Shown: positions 57,444 to 64,000 of the stretch, piece after piece
Layout: each line of letters starts with the position of its first letter
How positions within the stretch are numbered: the first letter of the stretch is position 1
Assembly: GCA_028692395.1 (NCBI GenBank)
Contig: JAQUXP010000003.1
Coordinates: forward strand, 62,001-126,000
Length of the DNA stretch: 64,000 bases
From: Lachnospiraceae bacterium
GTDB lineage: Bacteria; Bacillota; Clostridia; Lachnospirales; Lachnospiraceae
Direction: 5' to 3'
The notes under the pieces: model-generated
Told to the model about the DNA's origin: nothing
The model's database searches: none
Seen by the model: only the letters and a program-made list of their open reading frames with translations
Made by a program: the position numbers and the translations under genes

Positions 57444-57484
57444 GAAAAGAGGCTTTCGCACTGAACTGCGACAGCCTCTTTTCT
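57444..57484 (+). terminator. Intrinsic terminator of the alpha operon
   Basis: GAAAAGAGGCT (57444-57454) pairs with AGCCTCTTTTC (57473-57483), 11 bp. The descending arm contains a T-run. Confidence 0.8.
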
Positions 57485-57506
57485 TGGTGCAAAAATCCTG
57501 TTAGTG

Positions 57507-57535
57507 TTGCATTCTTGTGATGAATAGGTTAAAAT
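57507..57535 (+). promoter_or_regulatory. Promoter for the lipid-kinase gene
   Basis: TTGCAT (57507-57512), 17-nt spacer, TAAAAT (57530-57535), 45 nt before the start codon. Confidence 0.6.
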
Positions 57536-57579
57536 TAAGGCAAAAGAAGTAACCGTTCAGAGGATAAGGAGCGAATAAG

Positions 57580-58485
57580 TTGAAAAAGAAAAAAATACTA
57601 TTTATTTTTAATCCAAAGGCAGGAAAAGGGCTGATTAAGAATAAGCTCTGTGATATCATCGACATCTTTATTAAGGGTGGTTACGAGGTGATGGTACATC
57701 CGACACAGGCCCCGAGAGATGGATATGAAAAGACGAAGGAACTTGCAGGGGATATGGATCTTGTAGTCTGCAGCGGCGGGGACGGTACCTTAGACGAGGT
57801 GGTAACAGGACTCATGGACAGCGAGTGCAAGGTTCCGCTGGGATACATACCTGCAGGCAGTACAAATGATTTTGCAAACAGTCTGGAAATATCCAAGGAC
57901 ATGGTGCGGGCAGCTCAGGATATCATAGACGGACAGCTGTATTCCTGCGATGTCGGTGCATTTAACAAGAGCACTTTTGTGTATATTGCGGCTTTCGGCC
58001 TTTTTACGGATGTATCTTATGAGACAGACCAGCATCTGAAAAACATGCTGGGACATCTTGCCTATCTGCTGGAGGGAAGTAAGAGAATCTTCAATGTACC
58101 AAGCTACTGGCTGAAGGTCAATACCAACCAGGAACACATAGAAGGGGAATATATCTACGGCATGGTGACAAATGCAAGATCCGTAGGCGGCTTTAAGAAT
58201 CTGATTGGTCCGGGAGTGGAGCTGGATGACGGCCTTTTTGAGGTGACCCTGATTCGTAAACCCAGAAATCCTCTTGAACTGAATGAGATTATCACGTCCC
58301 TTCTGATGGCCGAGGATAATACGGCACTGATCGACAACTTTAAGACCGACTGGATTCAGATTGAATCCCAGGAGGAGATTGCATGGACACTGGATGGAGA
58401 GTACGGCGGAGATCACAGTTTTGTGCGGATTGACAACAAAAAACATGCGCTCGAGCTTATCTTGAATCAGAAACAACCCTTATAA
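57580..58485 (+). CDS. Diacylglycerol kinase/lipid kinase family protein (DgkB/YegS-like)
   Basis: This 301-residue cytosolic protein has IFNPKAGKG at the start, CSGGDGTLDEVVTGL (the GGDGT motif for ATP) near residue 67 and IPAGSTNDFANSL. The family phosphorylates diacylglycerol or related lipids to return them to phosphatidic acid. The TTG start is preceded by AAGGAG. It has its own promoter. The lipid substrate is not determined here. Confidence 0.88.
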   Translation: MKKKKILFIFNPKAGKGLIKNKLCDIIDIFIKGGYEVMVHPTQAPRDGYEKTKELAGDMDLVVCSGGDGTLDEVVTGLMDSECKVPLGYIPAGSTNDFANSLEISKDMVRAAQDIIDGQLYSCDVGAFNKSTFVYIAAFGLFTDVSYETDQHLKNMLGHLAYLLEGSKRIFNVPSYWLKVNTNQEHIEGEYIYGMVTNARSVGGFKNLIGPGVELDDGLFEVTLIRKPRNPLELNEIITSLLMAEDNTALIDNFKTDWIQIESQEEIAWTLDGEYGGDHSFVRIDNKKHALELILNQKQPL

Positions 58486-58561
58486 AAGTGTGATATTGGT
58501 GTGCAAAAAAGAAAAAATATGTTAAATAATTCACAACATATGTCTTTTTGACAGAAAGCAG

Positions 58562-58590
58562 TTGGCAAAACGGAAAAAGTGCTGTATAAT
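58562..58590 (+). promoter_or_regulatory. fba promoter
   Basis: TTGGCA (58562-58567), 17-nt spacer, TATAAT (58585-58590), 45 nt before the aldolase start. A TTGACA at 58548 is too far from the -10. Confidence 0.7.
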
Positions 58591-58634
58591 TACACTATCG
58601 TTAGGCCCAATAATTATATCTAGGAGGAAAAGGA

Positions 58635-59498
58635 ATGTTAGTATCAGCAAAAGAAATGTTACAGAAAGCGAAAGCGGGACATTATGCAGTTGGTCAGTTC
58701 AATATCAATAACCTCGAGTGGACAAAGTCAGTTCTTCTGACAGCACAGGAGCTGAACTCCCCTGTAATCCTCGGCGTATCTGAAGGTGCAGGAAAATATA
58801 TGACTGGTTTTAAGACCGTATCAGCCATGGTGAAAGCTATGATTGATGAATTGAATATCACTGTTCCGGTAGCTCTGCATCTGGATCATGGTACTTATGA
58901 CGGATGTTATAAGTGTATTGAAGCTGGATTCTCATCTATCATGTTTGATGGTTCTCATTACCCAATTGAAGAGAACGTTGAGAAGACAAAAGAGCTTGTA
59001 GCTGTATGTAAAGAAAAAGGAATGTCTCTGGAAGCAGAGGTTGGCTCTATCGGTGGAGAAGAAGACGGCGTTATCGGTGCTGGTGAGTGTGCAGATCCGA
59101 ACGAGTGTAAGATGATCGCTGATCTTGGCGTTGATATGCTTGCTGCAGGTATCGGCAACATCCATGGAAAATATCCTGCAAACTGGCAGGGACTGAGCTT
59201 CGAGACTCTGGCTGCTGTTCAGCAGCTGACAGGAGAGATGCCACTGGTTCTTCACGGCGGCACAGGTATCCCGGATGATATGATCAAGAAAGCTATCGAT
59301 CTTGGCGTATCCAAAATCAATGTAAACACAGAGTGCCAGCTGACATTTGCAGCTGCAACCCGTGAGTACATCGAAGCGGGCAAAGATCTGCAGGGCAAAG
59401 GCTATGATCCTCGTAAACTTCTTGCACCTGGTGCAGAAGCAATCAAACAGACAGTAAAAGAGAAGATGGAATTATTCGGATCTGTTGGAAAAGCCTGA
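58635..59498 (+). CDS. fba: Class II fructose-1,6-bisphosphate aldolase
   Basis: Zinc-dependent cleavage of fructose-1,6-bisphosphate to dihydroxyacetone phosphate and glyceraldehyde-3-phosphate. The 287-residue protein has GQFNINNLEW, the metal-site LHLDHGTYDGC and VLHGGTGIPDD. AGGAGGA precedes the ATG. It has its own promoter and a terminator, so it is monocistronic. It links the glycerol and galactose products to glycolysis. Confidence 0.97.
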   Translation: MLVSAKEMLQKAKAGHYAVGQFNINNLEWTKSVLLTAQELNSPVILGVSEGAGKYMTGFKTVSAMVKAMIDELNITVPVALHLDHGTYDGCYKCIEAGFSSIMFDGSHYPIEENVEKTKELVAVCKEKGMSLEAEVGSIGGEEDGVIGAGECADPNECKMIADLGVDMLAAGIGNIHGKYPANWQGLSFETLAAVQQLTGEMPLVLHGGTGIPDDMIKKAIDLGVSKINVNTECQLTFAAATREYIEAGKDLQGKGYDPRKLLAPGAEAIKQTVKEKMELFGSVGKA

Positions 59499-59527
59499 AG
59501 AATATAAACGTATTTTGAAGTAAATGA

Positions 59528-59588
59528 TGCTGCCGCATCTTCCTTTTCCGTATTAGATACGGATCCGGGAAAATGCGGCAGTGTTTTT
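59528..59588 (+). terminator. Intrinsic terminator after fba
   Basis: CTGCCGCAT (59530-59538) pairs with ATGCGGCAG (59573-59581). CCGTAT and ATACGG form an inner helix. Five T follow at 59584-59588. Confidence 0.8.
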
Positions 59589-59674
59589 ATGTTGTGCGAA
59601 TTGTCCAATATCAGCTGGAAATATGCAAAGAATTAGATAAAAGAACGAAATGTTTACTTTAGTGCAAAAAGCAC

Positions 59675-59703
59675 TTGCGTTTTTGGCTGTTTTGCGGTAT
59701 CTT
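59675..59703 (+). promoter_or_regulatory. Candidate promoter of the glutamine synthetase gene
   Basis: TTGCGT (59675-59680), 17-nt spacer, TATCTT (59698-59703). Transcription from here would include the hairpins at 59713-59785. Confidence 0.45.
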
Positions 59704-59712
59704 ATTAACAGT

Positions 59713-59788
59713 TGGAAACATAATTCCATATATGCGTGTGAAAAGATAGACAAGGGCGTTCTACAAATTGGTGTGGAATGCCCTTTTT
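59713..59788 (+). promoter_or_regulatory. Terminator-like hairpin in the glutamine synthetase leader, with a possible alternative fold
   Basis: AAGGGCGTTC (59752-59761) pairs with GAATGCCCTT (59776-59785), 10 bp with one G-U, before a five-T run (59784-59788), 53 nt before the coding start. Upstream, TGGAA (59713-59717) pairs with TTCCA (59724-59728). ATTCCA (59723-59728) could instead pair with TGGAAT (59774-59779) in the terminator. This gives a candidate attenuator; the regulator is unknown. Confidence 0.5.
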
Positions 59789-59840
59789 GAATAAATGTCT
59801 ATACATACGTGAACAGCTTATGAGAGGATAGGTAAGAAAA

Positions 59841-61955
59841 ATGGCAGATTTTGTAAACGCAGCAGAAATCTTTGGTGAAAACGTTTTTAATGACACAGTG
59901 ATGCAGGAACGTCTTCCAAAAAAGATTTATAAAACGCTGAAAGAAACAATTGAAAAAGGCTTAGAGTTGGATCTTGCGACTGCAGATGTAATCGCACATG
60001 AGATGAAGGAGTGGGCAATCGAAAAGGGTGCTACTCATTATACTCACTGGTTCCAGCCACTGACAGGTGTGACAGCCGAAAAACATGATTCTTTTATTAC
60101 CGCTCCTATGCCGAACGGAAAAGTACTGATGAGCTTTTCAGGAAAAGAATTAATCAAAGGCGAGCCAGATGCTTCTTCCTTCCCGTCAGGCGGACTTCGT
60201 GCCACATTTGAAGCAAGAGGATATACAGCATGGGATTGCACTTCACCGGCATTCGTTCGTCAGGATGCTGCAGGAGCAACACTTTGTATTCCTACTGCAT
60301 TTTGTTCTTATACAGGTGAGGCTCTGGATCAGAAAACACCATTGCTTCGTTCCATGCAGGCGATCAACGAGCAGTCTCTCCGTCTGTTAAAATTGTTTGG
60401 AAACACTTCTTCTACCAAGGTAACTCCGTCTGTAGGACCGGAGCAGGAGTATTTCCTTGTAGATGCACAGAAGTTTTTACAGAGAAAGGATCTGATCTAT
60501 ACCGGACGTACCCTGTTTGGTGCAATGCCTCCAAAGGGACAGGAGATGGACGATCATTATTTTGGAACCATCCGTCAGAGAATCGCCGGATTTATGAAGG
60601 ATGTCAATGTTGAACTTTGGAAACTGGGTGTTTCCTCCAAGACACAGCATAATGAAGTTGCTCCTGCACAGCATGAGCTTGCACCGATCTACGCACAGGC
60701 CAATATTGCAGTTGATCATAACCAGATTATCATGCAGACACTGAAAAGAGTTGCCTGCCAGCATGGTATGAAGTGCCTGCTCCATGAGAAGCCATTTGCC
60801 GGTGTTAACGGTTCCGGTAAGCATGACAACTGGTCACTTACCACAAATGATGGAATCAACCTTCTGGATCCAGGAAAGACACCACATGAGAACATTCAGT
60901 TCCTTCTGGTGCTCAGCTGTGTTATCGCTGCTGTTGACAAACATGCAGGACTTCTTCGTGAATCTGCAGCAGATCCTGGAAATGATCACAGACTGGGAGC
61001 AAATGAGGCACCGCCTGCAATTATCTCCATGTTCCTGGGTGAGCAGCTGGAGGATGTTGTAGAGCAGCTTTTGAGTACAGGCAGTGCTACCAGCAGCAAG
61101 AAGGGCGGAGTTCTTCTCACTGGTGTAAGCACACTTCCTGATCTGAAGAAAGATGCAACAGATCGTAACAGAACATCACCATTTGCATTTACAGGTAATA
61201 AATTCGAGTTCCGTATGGTTGGTTCCAGAGATTCTATTGCCGGACCGAATACGGTACTGAACACCATCGTTGCAGAGGCATTTTGCGATGCGTGTGATCA
61301 GCTGGAGCAGGCAGAGCAGTTTGATGAGGCAGTACATGATCTGATTAAGAAGAATTTAAGTGAGCACCAGAGAGTAATCTTTAACGGAAATGGTTACTCT
61401 GATGAGTGGGTTGCCGAGGCTGAGAGAAGAGGACTTCCAAACATCAAATCTATGGTGGATGCGATTCCGGAGCTTACGAAAGATGAAGCAATTAGTATGT
61501 TTGAGAAATTCAAGGTATTCACAAAAGCCGAGCTGGAATCCCGTAAAGAGGTTAAATTCGAGAATTATGCGAAGACCATCAATATCGAGGCAAGAGCTAT
61601 GATCGACATCGCTGCAAAGCAGATCATTCCTTCCGTTATCAAATATGCAAAATCTCTCGCTGATTCTATTAATGCTATCAAGGCAGCCGGTGTATCTGAG
61701 GTTGGCGTTGAGACAGAGCTTCTGATCGAGGCAACAAAGCTTTTGAAGACAACACAGGAGGCTTTGAAGAATCTGGAGTCTATTGAAGCTCAGGCATTTG
61801 CCATGGAAGAGGGCGAGGCACAGGCAAGATTCTATCACGATAATGTGACAAAGGCTATGGAGCAGCTTCGTACTCCTGTTGATGAACTGGAGATGATTGT
61901 TGACAAAGAGATGTGGCCGATGCCATCTTACGGTGATCTGATATTTGAGGTTTAA
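59841..61955 (+). CDS. glnN: Type III glutamine synthetase
   Basis: ATP-dependent synthesis of glutamine from glutamate and ammonia. The 704-residue length and lack of the short GSI layout identify GSIII. Visible are [26 protein letters not shown] and the [13 protein letters not shown] block near residue 320, which are the substrate and metal regions of GSIII. GAGAGGATAGG precedes the ATG. It has a hairpin-rich leader and a terminator after it, and is probably the cell's nitrogen-assimilating enzyme. Confidence 0.96.
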   Translation: MADFVNAAEIFGENVFNDTVMQERLPKKIYKTLKETIEKGLELDLATADVIAHEMKEWAIEKGATHYTHWFQPLTGVTAEKHDSFITAPMPNGKVLMSFSGKELIKGEPDASSFPSGGLRATFEARGYTAWDCTSPAFVRQDAAGATLCIPTAFCSYTGEALDQKTPLLRSMQAINEQSLRLLKLFGNTSSTKVTPSVGPEQEYFLVDAQKFLQRKDLIYTGRTLFGAMPPKGQEMDDHYFGTIRQRIAGFMKDVNVELWKLGVSSKTQHNEVAPAQHELAPIYAQANIAVDHNQIIMQTLKRVACQHGMKCLLHEKPFAGVNGSGKHDNWSLTTNDGINLLDPGKTPHENIQFLLVLSCVIAAVDKHAGLLRESAADPGNDHRLGANEAPPAIISMFLGEQLEDVVEQLLSTGSATSSKKGGVLLTGVSTLPDLKKDATDRNRTSPFAFTGNKFEFRMVGSRDSIAGPNTVLNTIVAEAFCDACDQLEQAEQFDEAVHDLIKKNLSEHQRVIFNGNGYSDEWVAEAERRGLPNIKSMVDAIPELTKDEAISMFEKFKVFTKAELESRKEVKFENYAKTINIEARAMIDIAAKQIIPSVIKYAKSLADSINAIKAAGVSEVGVETELLIEATKLLKTTQEALKNLESIEAQAFAMEEGEAQARFYHDNVTKAMEQLRTPVDELEMIVDKEMWPMPSYGDLIFEV

Positions 61956-61991
61956 TTCTTTTGGAATTGCAGGAAGAATTGTAAGAAGAAT

Positions 61992-62031
61992 AACAGCGCA
62001 AAAGCACAGGTTGTGTTTTTGCGCTGTTTTT
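61992..62031 (+). terminator. Intrinsic terminator after glnN
   Basis: AACAGCGCAAAA (61992-62003) pairs with TTTTGCGCTGTT (62017-62028), followed by a further T-run. Confidence 0.85.
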
Positions 62032-62104
62032 GTTATACTTTAACATGAAGTTTGGTGTCCATCTGTGAATCAAAAAGGGATGCCAGTAGGCAGGAAGTGA
62101 ATAA

Positions 62105-62776
62105 ATGTCAAAAAAAATTGAAGTTTTAGGAATTCAGATAGACTGTATGAATGCAGATCAGGAGATGGAACGGGTAGTCTCCCTGTTGGAAAATGATCAG
62201 CCGGACACAATTGGTATGGTAACCATGACGACGCTTCTTATGGCGGAGCAGTATCCGGACTGGAAGAAATATCTGGAAGGAATGGCCATGCTGATTATCG
62301 GGGAGCCAGAGGTTCTGACAGCAGCAGGCGTAGAAGACGGACAGATTATGGAAGAAGTGAAAAACAACGAGTTTATTGCCCACTTTTTCTGGTATCTGGT
62401 TCGGCAGGATAAGGGAATTTTCCTGTTGGGCGAAACGCAGGAGGAGATCAGTGACCTTCGGGGATATCTGATTGAAACTTATCCGGGACTGAAAGTGATC
62501 GGAGCAGCTGTGGCTGCGGAGGATACACCATCAGAGGCAGTGATGAATGAGATTAACAGCAGTTCGGCAGATGTTATCATCAGCGGTCTTCAGGGATTGC
62601 GACAGGAGCGGCTTGTGATGGAAAACCGTCATCTGATTGACTGCCGTATCTGGTTTTGTCTGGGAGAACATCCGGAGATTCAGTCAGAAGCAGGAGTAAA
62701 ATCCAGCTGGCTTGGCACACTATTAAGGAAAAGTACATTTAAGCGTCTTGCTGCACGCTATCATAATGAAAAATAG
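62105..62776 (+). CDS. Divergent WecB/TagA/CpsF-like protein
   Basis: This 223-residue protein resembles GT26 glycosyltransferases in fold and end: it has IIxGLQGLRQERLVMENRH where TagA has the GxxxPKQE block, and LGIQIDCMNADQEM at the start. The PDG aspartate motif of the family is replaced by IIGEPEVLTAAG, so the known catalytic aspartate may be lost. It may be an inactive or altered-function member. It is 32 nt before yitT and probably shares its message. No RBS of the usual strength is seen (GGAAGTG). Confidence 0.65.
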   Translation: MSKKIEVLGIQIDCMNADQEMERVVSLLENDQPDTIGMVTMTTLLMAEQYPDWKKYLEGMAMLIIGEPEVLTAAGVEDGQIMEEVKNNEFIAHFFWYLVRQDKGIFLLGETQEEISDLRGYLIETYPGLKVIGAAVAAEDTPSEAVMNEINSSSADVIISGLQGLRQERLVMENRHLIDCRIWFCLGEHPEIQSEAGVKSSWLGTLLRKSTFKRLAARYHNEK

Positions 62777-62808
62777 AGAGGGCAACAAAAAAATGCCCGG
62801 GAGATGCC

Positions 62809-63675
62809 ATGCACAGAAAAAGGAAACAGCTTTCCTCTGGTAAGTATGATTATGTATTGTTACTGCTTGGAACCTGTCTGATGGGAATTGCCATCAATGG
62901 AATGCTTGAGCCGTCCGGACTTGTTACCGGGGGCTTTTCCGGTGTGGCAATTGTGATCAAGGCGGTGAGTGAAGTATGGATCCCTGGTGGAATTCCTCTG
63001 TGGCTGTCTTCTATTGCACTTAATATTCCGCTGTTCATCGTGGGCATTCGCATACAGGGATTTCAGAATTTCAAGAAAACATTGTTTGGAACACTGGTTT
63101 TATCTCTGTGGCTTTTTGTAATTCCGTCAGGATGGCTGGTGCTGGATGATCTGCTTTTGGCAGCGCTGTTTGGGGGAGTGATTCTGGGATGCGGAATCGG
63201 CCTTGTATTTATCGGACACGGAACCACTGGAGGCACAGATCTGATTGCAGCACTGATCTGGCGTCATATGCGGCATTACACCATAGCGCAGATTATGCAG
63301 GTGATCGATGGGGTGATTGTACTGCTTGGTGCATGGATTTTCGGTGTTCAGAAGGCTTTATATGCGGTGATTGCAATACTGGCGGTGACAAAGGTATCTG
63401 ACATGCTGATGGAGGGTCTTCATTTTTCAAAGGTGGCATATATTATTACGAATAAACCAAAAGAGCTGGCAGATTGTCTGATGGATAAGCTCAATCGGGG
63501 TGTTACGGGCATTGCATCCAAAGGAATGTACACAGGAGAGGAACGTACGATGCTTTACTGTGTTGTGGGAAAAAAAGAGCTGGTTGAGCTGAAAGACATC
63601 GTTCTTTCCCTGGATGAAAGAGCTTTTGTTATCGTTTCTGATGCGAGAGAAGTGGTAGGAGAAGGGTTTAAATAA
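62809..63675 (+). CDS. YitT-family membrane protein (DUF161 plus DUF2179)
   Basis: This 288-residue protein has five to six predicted helices in the N-terminal part (GTCLMGIAINGMLEPSGLV; GHGTTGGTDLIA near residue 140) and a C-terminal cytosolic domain (YIITNKPKELADCLMDKL and GMYTGEERTMLYCVVGKKE). The family is widespread in Firmicutes with no assigned transport substrate. It lies 32 nt after the TagA-like gene. Confidence 0.88.
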   Translation: MHRKRKQLSSGKYDYVLLLLGTCLMGIAINGMLEPSGLVTGGFSGVAIVIKAVSEVWIPGGIPLWLSSIALNIPLFIVGIRIQGFQNFKKTLFGTLVLSLWLFVIPSGWLVLDDLLLAALFGGVILGCGIGLVFIGHGTTGGTDLIAALIWRHMRHYTIAQIMQVIDGVIVLLGAWIFGVQKALYAVIAILAVTKVSDMLMEGLHFSKVAYIITNKPKELADCLMDKLNRGVTGIASKGMYTGEERTMLYCVVGKKELVELKDIVLSLDERAFVIVSDAREVVGEGFK

Positions 63676-63681
63676 TATTTT

Positions 63682-63699
63682 TGTAACATTTGTAACATT
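63682..63699. repeat. Tandem TGTAACATT direct repeat
   Basis: Two adjacent copies of TGTAACATT (63682-63690, 63691-63699) lie after yitT and 94 nt before the next gene. The core GTAAC is also in the boxes at 4138-4201. It could be an operator. Confidence 0.4.
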
Positions 63700-63792
63700 T
63701 ACTCTTTATTTTTTGTCGAATTTGTATTAGAATGAAAATGTATATCATTTGGGGTATGATAACGAACTATATAGTCGAAAGAGGGAAAAGGT

Positions 63793-64000
63793 ATGATTTC
63801 GAATCAGATACTGCAAAATACTATCGAAGGTATCAAGAATATTTCAAGAATCGAGCTTGCGGTGACAGACGTGGATGGAAACACGCTGGTATCCACCTTC
63901 CCGGAAAATGAAGTCAGCAAAGCCGAGGTGGCAAGTTTTGCACAGTCACAGGCAGACTCACAGACCATGAAGAATTATCAGTTTTTCAAAATCTATGATG
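63793..64000 (+). CDS. N-terminal part of a probable CdaR-type sugar-diacid regulator, cut by the window end
   Basis: The frame opens at ATG 63793 with GAGGGAAA upstream, and continues to the end of the window (69 codons). It begins MISNQILQNTIEGIKNISR, followed by LAVTDVDGNTLVSTF, which resembles the sensor start of CdaR/PucR-type regulators in Clostridia. The helix-turn-helix end is outside the window. The identification rests on the N-terminus alone. Confidence 0.5.
   Translation, partial: MISNQILQNTIEGIKNISRIELAVTDVDGNTLVSTFPENEVSKAEVASFAQSQADSQTMKNYQFFKIYD

Noticed and set aside
58548..58590. TTGACA at 58548 as -35 of fba
   Set aside because: The spacing to TATAAT is 31 nt. TTGGCA at 58562 has the proper 17-nt spacer.
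59713..59728. ANTAR-type target hairpin before glnN
   Set aside because: The six-base loop is ACATAA, lacking G at position 4, so the ANTAR consensus does not fit.

Overview
The window looks like a low-to-mid GC Clostridia chromosome, most probably Lachnospiraceae (Blautia/Ruminococcus-like). I infer this from protein style and gene sets: a Firmicute-type class II GalT, type III glutamine synthetase, zinc-type S14, a murB-rapZ-whiA-HPr cluster, and Kdp genes linked to RCK proteins. I do not name a species. Nearly all genes are on the + strand. I found no tRNA, rRNA, CRISPR array, insertion sequence, prophage or origin.

Layout: 1-4075 holds the end of a lipid glycosyltransferase, a PlsY-like acyltransferase, an aminotransferase, a DMT permease and (minus) a CPBP protease. 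4317-8933 is a glycerol operon: glpK, two flavoproteins and a small four-cysteine DUF1667 protein. A DUF2804 gene follows. An AraC-type regulator (minus) then diverges from galK-galT-galE (11009-14859), which ends in a terminator. 15047-18903 carries a TcdA-like gene and murB-rapZ-whiA plus an HPr-like gene whose phosphorylatable His15 is Glu while Ser46 is kept (Crh-like). PAP2 and GNAT genes lie on the minus strand. A signal-peptidase-like membrane protein with a long acidic tail precedes the potassium locus.

22612-32598 is a complete Kdp system: a 29-residue kdpF, then kdpA, kdpB, kdpC, kdpD and kdpE, followed by a TPR protein and two RCK/TrkA-type proteins with no channel gene beside them. 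Two large paralogous hybrid histidine kinases (1449 and 1077 aa) follow with an 11-nt overlap. A 201-nt near-perfect palindrome separates them from the ribosomal cluster.

40699-57484 is the fused S10-spc-alpha ribosomal protein cluster with secY, adk, map, a KOW protein, infA, rpoA and rplQ. It has sigma-A-like promoters before rpsJ and rpmJ and several structured leaders and spacers, including a three-way-junction leader before rpsJ and a long-stem element between rpsJ and rplC. The tail holds a lipid kinase, class II fructose-bisphosphate aldolase, a type III glutamine synthetase with a terminator-like hairpin in its leader, a divergent TagA-like protein, a YitT protein and the start of a probable CdaR-type regulator.

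The strongest leads for something new are the Kdp-linked TPR plus RCK pair, the Glu15 HPr-like protein, the pseudo-signal-peptidase, the four-cysteine glycerol flavoprotein operon, the rpsJ and rpsJ-rplC RNA elements, the glutamine synthetase leader, and the large palindrome. All functional statements are inferred from sequence read by eye, with no database search.
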